From the NCBI RefSeq assembly GCF_011762095.1, contig NZ_JAASQO010000016.1:1-64000 (forward strand): 64,000 nucleotides of DNA, written 5' to 3'. A program made the translations under genes and the position numbers. Each line of letters begins with the position of its first letter. The stretch's first letter is position 1. Of this stretch, positions 38,499 through 48,452 are shown one piece after another. Source of the DNA: Parvibaculum indicum (lineage in GTDB: Bacteria; Pseudomonadota; Alphaproteobacteria; Parvibaculales; Parvibaculaceae). The notes under the pieces are model-generated. The model did not search any database, was not told the origin of the DNA, and saw only the letters and a list, made by a program, of their open reading frames with translations.

Positions 38499-38921
38499 TC
38501 AGCCGACGATCTCTTCGTCCTTGAAGAAATACTTGATTTCCTGCGCGGCGGTTTCCGGCGCGTCGGAACCATGCACGGAATTCGCCTCGATGTTTTCGGC
38601 GAAATCCTTGCGGATGGTGCCGTCCGCGGCTTCCGCCGGGTTGGTGGCGCCCATCACTTCGCGGTTCTTGGCAATGGCGTTTTCGCCTTCCAGCACCTGC
38701 ACCACGACCGGGCCGGAGGTCATGAAGGCCACGAGATCGTTGAAGAAGGGACGCTCCTTATGGACCGCGTAGAAACCCTCGGCCTGCTCCTTCGTCATGT
38801 GGATGCGCTTGGAGGCGACCACGCGAAGGCCCGCGCTTTCCAGTCGGTCGACGATCTTGCCGGTGATGTTGCGCCGGGTCGCATCCGGCTTGATGATCGA
38901 AAAGGTCCGCTCAAGGGCCAT
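38499..38921 (-). CDS. ndk: Nucleoside diphosphate kinase
   Basis: The protein has 140 aa from [18 protein letters not shown], with AGAGGA upstream. It balances nucleoside triphosphates through a phosphohistidine. The catalytic His is in [12 protein letters not shown], followed by the standard EIKYFF C-terminus. The reading frame extends to 39038 but the family length fixes the start. It is divergent from the ABC-F gene. Confidence 0.97.
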   Translation of the reverse strand: MALERTFSIIKPDATRRNITGKIVDRLESAGLRVVASKRIHMTKEQAEGFYAVHKERPFFNDLVAFMTSGPVVVQVLEGENAIAKNREVMGATNPAEAADGTIRKDFAENIEANSVHGSDAPETAAQEIKYFFKDEEIVG

Positions 38922-39061
38922 GATCTTCGTCCTCTTTAGGGGCTGTCCTAGGGGCGGCCGGGAGGCTCCCGGCGGCATTTGGCGGGCCTTATAGCGGGCC
39001 GGAGCCAAGGCGGCAACCATCCCCCGTGACGAACGCACCGACCGGTGCTAAGTAGCCGCTC

Positions 39062-40978
<1,917 letters not shown>

Positions 40979-41098
40979 GCGTCTTCGTATCCCTCCCCTA
41001 AAGCCCCGAGGATGGATTTCGTCCTGAAATTGCAAGACTATTCGTGTCGTGCAATGGCTGCTAAGGTTTTATTTTAGTCGAGGATGGGAGCGTATCGC

Positions 41099-41488
41099 AT
41101 GAGCTATTCCAATCATGACTACAAATACGACCCGTTGCATCTAGACGAAAAAATGAAAGCCCCTCTGCCATGGTGGCGGGACTTCGTTCCCGTAGCGCTT
41201 ATTCTCGCTGTTACAGCGGCTAACTGCATTTGGCTGTGGCTTAATGTGACGGATCGGACAACCGCTTCGTCCCTATCATGGGCTGTCGAGTTTCCCTGGC
41301 TCGCTCTGTTCTCTCTGGCTTTCGGTGCATTGGCGCTTTTGGTTTCCATGCGATCGATGCGTCGTAATACCGAACGCGAAACATTGAGGCTCGAAGCCTT
41401 GATATTGTCGAAGGAATTCGGCTCCCTCGCAAAAGCGATGGAGAAGCCGTCACAAGTTTCCGACCATTCCAGCGATTTCCCCTCCTGA
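41099..41488 (+). CDS. Unknown small membrane protein, first of a two-gene pair
   Basis: The protein has 129 aa from MSYSNHDYKYDP; GGAG lies 8 bp upstream, whereas the ATG at 41084 has its Shine-Dalgarno too close. It has two transmembrane segments (about 31-51 and 67-87), then a charged helix RSMRRNTERETLRLEAL. I recognise no family. The sequence is AT-richer than the flanking genes. It is 14 bp upstream of a second unknown membrane gene in the same direction. Confidence 0.6.
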   Translation: MSYSNHDYKYDPLHLDEKMKAPLPWWRDFVPVALILAVTAANCIWLWLNVTDRTTASSLSWAVEFPWLALFSLAFGALALLVSMRSMRRNTERETLRLEALILSKEFGSLAKAMEKPSQVSDHSSDFPS

Positions 41489-41502
41489 CAGAGGCCATTT
41501 CG

Positions 41503-41868
41503 ATGGCTCCGAGAGGGAACAAATCGCTTTCCACTCTCACCGACGGTGAGATAAGGGAGCTTTTGCATTCTCTAGAGATCGAGGCGCACATCATTTTCGC
41601 CTCACTCGACCTTCCGCATCAGGCCGGCCGCAGGACGCGAAACCTTATCCTCAGTGCCGCCGGCCTTTTTGCCGGCGCGGCGATCAGTTCGATGACCGTT
41701 TGGGGTCTAGTTGCAACGCTATTTGCGCTATATGTGTTGATCGATAATTTTCTGGAAGACGCCGAAATATACAAGGCTGATAGAGAGGCCCGACAACGGC
41801 TCTCATATCTGCGACAGAAAGCAAAAGAGCTGCGAACCGAGTTGAAGAAACGGGGTTACACCCCTTAA
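41503..41868 (+). CDS. Unknown small membrane protein, second of a two-gene pair
   Basis: The protein has 121 aa, preceded by CAGAGG. It has a charged N-terminal helix (about 10-35), two hydrophobic segments (about 48-80) and a long basic/acidic C-terminal helix (about 82-118) that may form a coiled coil. No family recognised. It is co-directional with the preceding gene and probably co-transcribed; both could form one membrane complex. The stop overlaps that of the minus-strand gene by 4 bp. Confidence 0.6.
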   Translation: MAPRGNKSLSTLTDGEIRELLHSLEIEAHIIFASLDLPHQAGRRTRNLILSAAGLFAGAAISSMTVWGLVATLFALYVLIDNFLEDAEIYKADREARQRLSYLRQKAKELRTELKKRGYTP

Positions 41869-42191
41869 CTTCCTCCCGAACTCGCCCCCAGCCGCGCCAG
41901 CACTTCACCCGGGATGCCATAGGTGCGAATGACGTCGCGCCGGTCTCTGAGCCCGCAGAGTTCGCGCTGGATCAGGAAGCCATAGACCTTCTCCGCCGCC
42001 GCGTCGACGAGCGCCGGACGCGCCTCGTCTTCCGCTTCGCATTCCCGCAATGCTTTCAGCGCTTTTTCCACACCCGCGCCCGCCCGGCCCAGCGCGGAGG
42101 CCTGCTCGGCAAGGATTTCCTGGTCCAGCACCTGCTCGCCGGTTTCGACATGGGTCTGGACGGCAAAGAGATTTGGCGGTCTGAGCGACAT
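41865..42191 (-). CDS. Small soluble protein, DUF6665-like
   Basis: The protein has 108 aa from MSLRPPNLFAVQTH; the longer open frame would overlap the transglutaminase gene. VLDQEILAEQASALGRAGAGVEKALKALRE (cited in part) and REACGLRD-like RELCGLRDRRDVIRTYGIPGEVLARLGA match a small family I recall as DUF6665, found mainly in Hyphomicrobiales. Function unknown. It lies 79 bp downstream of the transglutaminase gene on the same strand. Confidence 0.65.
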   Translation of the reverse strand: MSLRPPNLFAVQTHVETGEQVLDQEILAEQASALGRAGAGVEKALKALRECEAEDEARPALVDAAAEKVYGFLIQRELCGLRDRRDVIRTYGIPGEVLARLGASSGGS

Positions 42192-42270
42192 GGGTCCCGC
42201 TCCGTTCGGTGGAGCGTCATTCAAACATGACAAGGCCTGCGTTTCGAGAGGGGGCCGCTTTCCGGCGGCA

Positions 42271-43137
42271 CTAGCGGGAGACGACGACCTCCACCTCCAT
42301 TTCGCGAAAGGCGGCGGGGTTGCCGACGAAGCTGCCCGAAACGGGGATCGTCTGGCGGATATCCCGCGCGACGCACACAGGCACGAGATTATATCCACCC
42401 ATTCCGCGATTGGTCGGATCGAAGCTGATCCAGCCGGCCCCCGGCACATAGACCTCCACCCATGCGTGGGTCGAACCTGCCTCTGCCGAACCGACCGTAT
42501 CCGGGTCGTCGGGATTGCTCAGATAGCCGGAGACGATCCGCGCGCCGAAGCCGAGCGCGCGGGCCGCTTCGGCAAAGAGCACGGCGAAATCGCGGCAGGT
42601 GCCGGTGCCCAGATCGAGCGTTTCCACCGGGGATTGCGTGCCCTCTTCCTCGCGTTCGCGATAACCGAGCGCAGCCGCAACCCCGGCATTGAGGTCCTTG
42701 AGCAAGGAAAGCGTGTCGGTTTCCTCTCCCCGGACGAAGCCCCGCGCCCAGATGCGCAGCCTGTCTTCCGGGTCTTCATATTGCCGGACCGTCATCGCGC
42801 CGAGATCGGTCCATTCATCATCGGAATACAGGAAGGGGTAGCGGATCGCCGAGGCCGCGATGGGAAAGACCGGCCATGGTTCGCTGTCGAGTTCGATCCG
42901 CGCGACGCTGTCGATCACCAGCCGGTCCGTCGGCGAGGCCATCGACGCGATCGCGACAGCGTTCCCGAACACGTCGCTCGACCATGCCAGCTCCGCCTTC
43001 GGCGTCACCGTGACCTCATGCGACAGGAGGCGCAGGTCCCGGCTCTCCCGCGGCCTCAGCATGAGGCGATGCGGCCCCAGGCTGACGGCTTCGTCATAGC
43101 TGTAGGTCGTTCGGTGCCGAATGGTGATTGCCGTCAC
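42271..43137 (-). CDS. Transglutaminase-like cysteine peptidase family protein
   Basis: The protein has 288 aa, soluble. The N-terminal bacterial transglutaminase-like domain (ITIRHRTTYSYDEAV, LRPRESRDLRL) precedes the transglutaminase core. The catalytic triad is Cys181 in GTGTCRDFA, His224 in STHAWVEVYVPG and Asp240 in ISFDPTN. Members act as peptidases, amidases or cross-linkers; the substrate is unknown. No signal peptide is visible. It probably shares a transcript with the downstream DUF6665-like gene. Confidence 0.87.
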   Translation of the reverse strand: MTAITIRHRTTYSYDEAVSLGPHRLMLRPRESRDLRLLSHEVTVTPKAELAWSSDVFGNAVAIASMASPTDRLVIDSVARIELDSEPWPVFPIAASAIRYPFLYSDDEWTDLGAMTVRQYEDPEDRLRIWARGFVRGEETDTLSLLKDLNAGVAAALGYREREEEGTQSPVETLDLGTGTCRDFAVLFAEAARALGFGARIVSGYLSNPDDPDTVGSAEAGSTHAWVEVYVPGAGWISFDPTNRGMGGYNLVPVCVARDIRQTIPVSGSFVGNPAAFREMEVEVVVSR

Positions 43138-43507
43138 GTTGCGCCTCCTTGCGGCGAAACTTCCTCGTCTGAAACAGGCCCGGACCGGACGTAGCGCGTC
43201 CCCATGGCAAAATTCAATCGCAAAAACCCTCTGATTTATTAAGATAAAACACCTTAAAACCGGCGAAATTCCTTGTCATTTTCGAGAATTTTCCAGTACT
43301 TTAAACGATGCCGGATAAATAAATTTTTGAATATACTTGTACTTTACCCAAACAGGATTTATGTTCCATCCAATCGATAGATGGCCAGACGTGTTGGCCT
43401 TGTGCGGGCCCTGCCCGCCCCAAGTTCATAATCATCTCACCTGACAATTCGATATCGACGGCCCGCAAGGTGCGGGCCGACCACACTATGTTTGGAAGAA
43501 ACACAAT
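43138..43507. other. AT-rich region with cold-shock gene leader
   Basis: These 370 bp separate the transglutaminase gene (minus) from the cold-shock gene (plus). The first half (about 43200-43370) is strikingly AT-rich for this genome and probably holds the csp promoter. The second half is GC-rich, with hairpin GGCCCGCA-AGG-TGCGGGCC (43460-43478) 30 bp before the ATG, and a smaller GGCCA/TGGCC stem near 43382. A long structured 5' leader is typical of cspA-type genes. Confidence 0.5.
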
Positions 43508-43720
43508 ATGACGACAGGAACCGTAAAGTGGTTCAATGCCCAAAAGGGCTTTGGCTTTATCCAGCCGGATGATGGCGGCAACGACGCTTTCGTTCACATC
43601 AGTGCTGTGGAACGCGCGGGCGGCAGCAATCTGCGCGAAGGCCAGAAGATCGAATATGAACTCACTCAGGATTCGCGCAGTGGCAAGTCCGCTGCCGAGA
43701 ACCTGAAGTTTCTGGACTGA
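43508..43720 (+). CDS. CspA-family cold shock protein
   Basis: The protein has 70 aa, a single cold-shock domain that melts RNA secondary structure. RNP1 is KGFGFIQ and RNP2 is [18 protein letters not shown] opens the protein. GGAAG lies upstream. The paired hairpin in the leader suggests post-transcriptional temperature control. A terminator lies 144 bp downstream, leaving an unusual 3' tail. Confidence 0.96.
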   Translation: MTTGTVKWFNAQKGFGFIQPDDGGNDAFVHISAVERAGGSNLREGQKIEYELTQDSRSGKSAAENLKFLD

Positions 43721-43863
43721 TTGCATAAGCCGGCGTTCCGGATTTCCGGATAAGACCGGCAGCCCGCTTGCCCTTGCTCACGGCCGACCACGGATGTACT
43801 GGCGGCCCTGATCGAAGCGGTAGAGCGGCGGCATGACGCCCAGTAAGACGCCTCGCGTCTTTG

Positions 43864-43897
43864 GCCCCGTATCCTGATGATGGATGCGGGGCTTTTT
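43864..43897 (+). terminator. Intrinsic terminator downstream of the cold shock gene
   Basis: GCCCCGTATCC (43864-43874) pairs with GGATGCGGGGC (43882-43892), with one wobble, around a 7-nt loop, then TTTTT (43893-43897). The T-run is on the plus strand only, so it ends csp transcription and not holC. Confidence 0.8.
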
Positions 43898-43904
43898 GCT
43901 GCTC

Positions 43905-44354
43905 TCAGGCCTTCTTTTCCCATTTTCCGGCATCGCTCTGCTGCCAGTAGGTCGTGTCGTGTCCGGCTTCTTTCAGAGTCTTCCAGTGATTTCGCGCCGC
44001 GCCGACGGCCTCCGCGTCGCGACCGTCGAACATCAGGACGCATCGTTCATAGCCGTCCACCTCGCCGGGCTCGGCGCCGTCCACCAGAAAGAGCACATTC
44101 GCCCCGTTGGGGTTTTCCGTCTCCGTCGTCAACAGGACGGGTTCCAGCTCCGGCGGGCCGTCCTCGGCCATGCCATGCGGCAGGAAGCTCTCGTCGCGAT
44201 AGGTCCAGAGCGTGTTGTTGAGCGCGTCCAGCCGTTCCTTGCTGCCGGCGCGGACGATCGCCCGCCAACCGCGTTGCAGCGAGCGTTCCAGCAGGTCGGG
44301 CAGAACGCGCTCCAGCGGCGCGTTCTGCAGATGGTAGAAAAGCACCTCGGTCAT
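43905..44354 (-). CDS. holC: DNA polymerase III subunit chi
   Basis: The protein has 149 aa from MTEVLFYHLQ, with GGAGA upstream. Chi links the clamp loader to single-strand binding protein. TEVLFYHLQNAPLERVLPDLLERSLQRGWRA (cited in part), the DxLWTYRDESFLPHG motif and NVLFLVDGAEP are the HolC signature. It follows pepA (20 bp), the standard pepA-holC order. Confidence 0.92.
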   Translation of the reverse strand: MTEVLFYHLQNAPLERVLPDLLERSLQRGWRAIVRAGSKERLDALNNTLWTYRDESFLPHGMAEDGPPELEPVLLTTETENPNGANVLFLVDGAEPGEVDGYERCVLMFDGRDAEAVGAARNHWKTLKEAGHDTTYWQQSDAGKWEKKA

Positions 44355-44375
44355 GCCGCTCTCCGGTGCGGGCAA

Positions 44376-45875
44376 CTACGCCTCGTAATTGTCCGCCACC
44401 AGACGATTGAGCAGCCGCACGCCCCAGCCGGCGCCCCAGCTGTGATTGGTCGGCGTCTGCGGCGACGACATGGCTGTACCGGCGATATCGAGATGCGCCC
44501 ATGTGACCTTGTTCACGAAACGCTCGAGGAACTGCGCCGCGGTGATCGAGCCCGCATCGCGTCCGCCGACATTCTTCATATCCGCAAACCTGGAATTGAT
44601 GAGCTTGTCATAGGCCGGGCCCATGGGCAGCCGCCAGACTTTCTCGCCCTCGGCCATGCCGGCATCGCCAAGCTGGCGCGACAGCTTGTCGTCATTGGAA
44701 AAGAGCCCCGCATGCTCCTTGCCGAGCGCAACCATGATCGCGCCGGTCAGCGTGGCGAGGTCGATCATGAATTTCGGCTTGAAGCGGTTCTGCGTGTACC
44801 AGAGCGCATCGGCCAGCACGAGGCGGCCTTCGGCATCGGTGTTGATGACTTCGATGGTCTGTCCCGACATGGAGGTCACGATGTCGCCGGGGCGCTGCGC
44901 CTTGCCGTCGGGCATGTTCTCCACAAGGCCGATCACGCCGACCACATTCGCCTTGGTCTTGCGGGCGGCAAGCGCATGCATGAGACCGGTCACGCAGGCC
45001 GCGCCGCCCATATCGCCCTTCATGTCTTCCATGCCCGCCGGCGGCTTCAGCGAAATGCCGCCGGTGTCGAAGCAGACGCCCTTGCCGACGAAGGCGACCG
45101 GCTTGTCGTTCGCCTTGCCGCCTTCCCAGCGCATCACGACGAGCTTGCTTTCATGCTCGCTGCCCATCCCCACGCCGAGAAGCGCGCCCATGCCGAGCTT
45201 GCGCATCTGCGCTTCGCTGAGAACTTCCACCTTCACGCCGAGCTTGGAGAGCGCGCGGGCGCGCTTGGCGAATTCCGCCGGGTGCAGAATATTGGCCGGT
45301 TCGTTCACCAGATCGCGGGCGAGACAGACCCCTTCGGCCACCTTGGAAAGCGGCGCATAGGCCCGGCGCGCGGCGGCGGCCCCGCCGGACATGATGGAGA
45401 CCGTCTTCAGCTCTTTCTTCGCATCCTTGTGGTTGCCGCCCTTGGCAGTCTTGTATTTGTCGAACTTGTAGGCCCGCAAGGCCGCCCCAAGGGCAACATG
45501 CGCCGCGGCGTCGGCCGCCGTCACCCGGGCCGACGAGATGCCCTCCACCACGATCGCTCCGGCCGTCTCCTTGTCCTTTTCGAGCCGGCCGACAATGATG
45601 CCGCCCGCCTTTTCCAGAACCGCCTTGTCGAGATCGCCCGTCTTGCCCACGCCGACAAGTAGAACCCGGCTGGCGCCCAGCCCCTTGGGGGCGAGTATCT
45701 CGATCGCGCTCTCCGCCTTGCCGGTGAACCCGGCGGCCTTCATCGCCCGCTTCAGGGCGCCGTCGGTCTTTTTGTCGATCTCGGCGGCCACGCCCCGCGG
45801 CGTCGCGGCCTCGGTCACGAGGACGGCGAGTGCGCCCGATTTGGTCAGCGATATGTCGGCGAAGGAAATATTCAT
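44376..45875 (-). CDS. pepA: Leucyl aminopeptidase (M17)
   Basis: The protein has 499 aa from the ATG at 45875; the in-frame TTG just before it is ignored. It is a di-metal hexameric peptidase removing N-terminal residues. [31 protein letters not shown] (cited in part) supplies metal and catalytic Lys residues, and [14 protein letters not shown] is the M17 signature with catalytic Arg. The N-terminal domain (about 1-170) is the usual DNA/regulatory lobe. It is divergent from lptF. Confidence 0.96.
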   Translation of the reverse strand: MNISFADISLTKSGALAVLVTEAATPRGVAAEIDKKTDGALKRAMKAAGFTGKAESAIEILAPKGLGASRVLLVGVGKTGDLDKAVLEKAGGIIVGRLEKDKETAGAIVVEGISSARVTAADAAAHVALGAALRAYKFDKYKTAKGGNHKDAKKELKTVSIMSGGAAAARRAYAPLSKVAEGVCLARDLVNEPANILHPAEFAKRARALSKLGVKVEVLSEAQMRKLGMGALLGVGMGSEHESKLVVMRWEGGKANDKPVAFVGKGVCFDTGGISLKPPAGMEDMKGDMGGAACVTGLMHALAARKTKANVVGVIGLVENMPDGKAQRPGDIVTSMSGQTIEVINTDAEGRLVLADALWYTQNRFKPKFMIDLATLTGAIMVALGKEHAGLFSNDDKLSRQLGDAGMAEGEKVWRLPMGPAYDKLINSRFADMKNVGGRDAGSITAAQFLERFVNKVTWAHLDIAGTAMSSPQTPTNHSWGAGWGVRLLNRLVADNYEA

Positions 45876-46107
45876 CAAACAAGCCTTTCTCCGGACACCG
45901 GCGCCCTTAGCGCCCGTTCCGCATTCTGGTTGGCCTCCCGGGTCGGCCTCGAAGGCGGCCTTTGGGGGTCGGGCGGTCCGGCGGCGGCCCCGCCGCCTTT
46001 TCCCGCCCGTCGAATTGGGATAACCATGCTATCTAACCCGGTGACGCAGGATAGACAAACCTGACCGTTCCGAACAATTTTCCTCATTGCGCCGCCCGAC
46101 GGATTCG

Positions 46108-47283
46108 ATGCTGCAATCGCTCACACGGTACATCTTCTGGCAAACGGCGGTGCCCTTCGCGATCGTCACATTCGTGCTGACCGGAATCATCTGGCTGACC
46201 CAGGCCCTCAGGATGCTGGATGTGCTGATCTCCCAGGGGCAGAGCATTCTCGCCTATTTCGACCTGACGGTTCTCGCGCTGCCCAGCACGCTGGCCATCG
46301 TCCTGCCCATCTCGCTGCTTTGCGCGGTGCTTTACGCCCTTCACAAGCTCATCAGCGACAGCGAGGTGGTGGTGATGTTCTCCGCCGGGATGAGCATGTG
46401 GCGGGTGGCGGTTCCCGTTCTTGCCGTGGCGGGCGCCGTCTCGGTCGTGGTGCTGGCCCTCAACATCTATGTCGCGCCGGCGGGCCTTCGCGAGTTGAAG
46501 AGCCGGCTTTACGAAATTCGCGGCGATGTCGTCACCACCATGCTGCGCGAAGGCACCTTCACCAATCCGACGGAGGGCCTCACGGTCTATGTCCGCGAGC
46601 GGTCGAGCGACGGCACGGTGCACGGCATTCTGGTGCAGGACAGCCGCAACAAGATGAAGCCGACCACCTATCTGGCCGAAACCGGCAGCCTGGTGAAGAG
46701 CCCCGCCGGGCCCCGGCTCGTCATGTTCAACGGCAATATCCAGCGTGTCGAGCGGACCGACGACGGCGAGAGCGGCCCCGTCACCCTGCTCTATTTCGAC
46801 AAATACACCTACGACCTGTCCTCCTACATCCAGCAGGAGCCCGATTATTACAACGAAGCCCGGGAGCGCTATTTCAGCGAGCTCGTGAACCCCGCGCCGG
46901 ACGATGCCTATGCGCAGCAGTTCCGCACCCAGCTTCTGGCGGATGCGAACGACCGCATATCGAATGCCATCTATCCCCTGCTTTTCGCGCTGGTGGCGCT
47001 GGCCGCGCTCCTGCCCGCCCCGTTCAGCCGCCGGGGCTACGGCATGCGCATCGCATTGGCGGCGGGCATTGCGCTGTTCTTCCGCGTCCTGGCTTTCGGG
47101 ATCGTGAGTTCGGCCGCCACCGCGCCTGCGACGATCCCGGTCATGTACATCGTTCCGCTCCTGGTCTGCGCCATGGCCGCGGCGGTGCTGTCGGGCGTTC
47201 CGGTGGAGGGGAAAACCATTGCCGGGCTCAACGCGGTTCGCGCCATGATCCGTCACCCGCGGCCGGGGAGCCATAGCCGATGA
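46108..47283 (+). CDS. lptF: LPS export ABC transporter permease LptF
   Basis: The protein has 391 aa from MLQSLTRYIFW; a TTG at 46087 is the alternative. It is an inner-membrane half of the LptB2FG complex that extracts LPS for transport. Six transmembrane segments in two blocks of three flank a periplasmic jellyroll domain (about 115-270). Its stop overlaps the lptG ATG by 4 bp (ATGA). First gene of lptF-lptG-lptD-surA-pdxA-rsmA. Confidence 0.94.
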   Translation: MLQSLTRYIFWQTAVPFAIVTFVLTGIIWLTQALRMLDVLISQGQSILAYFDLTVLALPSTLAIVLPISLLCAVLYALHKLISDSEVVVMFSAGMSMWRVAVPVLAVAGAVSVVVLALNIYVAPAGLRELKSRLYEIRGDVVTTMLREGTFTNPTEGLTVYVRERSSDGTVHGILVQDSRNKMKPTTYLAETGSLVKSPAGPRLVMFNGNIQRVERTDDGESGPVTLLYFDKYTYDLSSYIQQEPDYYNEARERYFSELVNPAPDDAYAQQFRTQLLADANDRISNAIYPLLFALVALAALLPAPFSRRGYGMRIALAAGIALFFRVLAFGIVSSAATAPATIPVMYIVPLLVCAMAAAVLSGVPVEGKTIAGLNAVRAMIRHPRPGSHSR

Positions 47284-48374
47284 ATCTCTCCTGGACGCTT
47301 TCGGCCTATTTCGCCAAACGCTTTCTCACCACGGCGCTGTTCACCTTCGGCCTGTTCCTGTTCATCATCTACATGATCGATCTTGTAGAGCTGATGCGCC
47401 GGGGTGCGGAGCACGAGGACATTTCCTTCGCCTTTCTGGCCGGCATGGCCCTTCTGGACCTGCCGCGCGTGGGCAATGCGACCATGCCTTTCGCGGTGCT
47501 GTTCGGCGCCATGGCGTGCTTCCTGAGGCTGAGCCGCAGCAACGAACTCGTCATCGCGCGCGCCTCGGGTATTTCCGTCTGGCAGTTTCTCGCGCCCGCC
47601 ATTTTCGTGGCTTTCACGCTGGGGGTCATCGTCATCACGATCTACAACCCCATATCGGCCACCATGGCCTCGCGATTCGACCAGCTCGACGCGACGCATC
47701 TGAAGGGCCGGTCGAGCTTCATGGCGGTATCGGATAACGGGCTCTGGCTGCGTCAGGCCGACGGGAGAGGCCAGGCGGTGATTCACGCCACGCGGATCAG
47801 CGATGCCGGGCTGACGCTCGATCAGGTCATCTTCGTCCTTTACGGCCTCAACGACGAGTTCACGGGCCGCATCGACGCCAAACAGGCGGTCCTGCGCGAC
47901 GGTTACTGGGCGCTGTCCGACCTCTGGATCGCGCGCCCCAATCAGGCGCCGGTGCATATGGACACCTTCCAGCAGCCGACCTCGCTCACACGCGAGCAGG
48001 TGCAGGAAAGCTTTGCGAATCCCAACACGATTTCGTTCTGGGACCTGCCCCGCTTCATCGAGACCGCCGAGGCGGCCGGCTTCACGGCGCGGCGCTACAA
48101 GCTCCATTTCTACGAAATTCTGGCGACGCCGCTGCTGCTATGCACCATGGTGCTGGTCGGATCGGCCTTCTCGCTGCGCATGAACCGCTTCGGCGGCATG
48201 GCCCAGTTGGTGATGGGCGGCATATTTTCCGGATTTATCGTCTATTTTCTGTCCGACCTCTCGCTCGCACTCGGCCTATCGGGCATATTGCCCCTCTTCC
48301 TTGCGGCGTGGGCGCCATCGCTTATGGTCCTTTTTTTGGGGCTTGCGGTACTGTTCCACCTTGAGGACGGTTAA
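47280..48374 (+). CDS. lptG: LPS export ABC transporter permease LptG
   Basis: The protein has 364 aa. Partner of LptF in LptB2FG, with the same two three-helix membrane blocks (about 10-120 and 275-360) around a periplasmic domain. LSWTLSAYFAKRFLTTALFTFGLFL (cited in part) and the LPRVGNATMPFAVLFGAMACF segment, which contacts LptB, are typical. It is translationally coupled to lptF. Confidence 0.94.
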   Translation: MNLSWTLSAYFAKRFLTTALFTFGLFLFIIYMIDLVELMRRGAEHEDISFAFLAGMALLDLPRVGNATMPFAVLFGAMACFLRLSRSNELVIARASGISVWQFLAPAIFVAFTLGVIVITIYNPISATMASRFDQLDATHLKGRSSFMAVSDNGLWLRQADGRGQAVIHATRISDAGLTLDQVIFVLYGLNDEFTGRIDAKQAVLRDGYWALSDLWIARPNQAPVHMDTFQQPTSLTREQVQESFANPNTISFWDLPRFIETAEAAGFTARRYKLHFYEILATPLLLCTMVLVGSAFSLRMNRFGGMAQLVMGGIFSGFIVYFLSDLSLALGLSGILPLFLAAWAPSLMVLFLGLAVLFHLEDG

Positions 48375-48452
48375 AGACCAGACGAATCGCGGGGGACTGC
48401 CATATCCTCCGGCCGCGCATGACAGAGGGGCATCAGGGGGCTGAAGCAGCAC

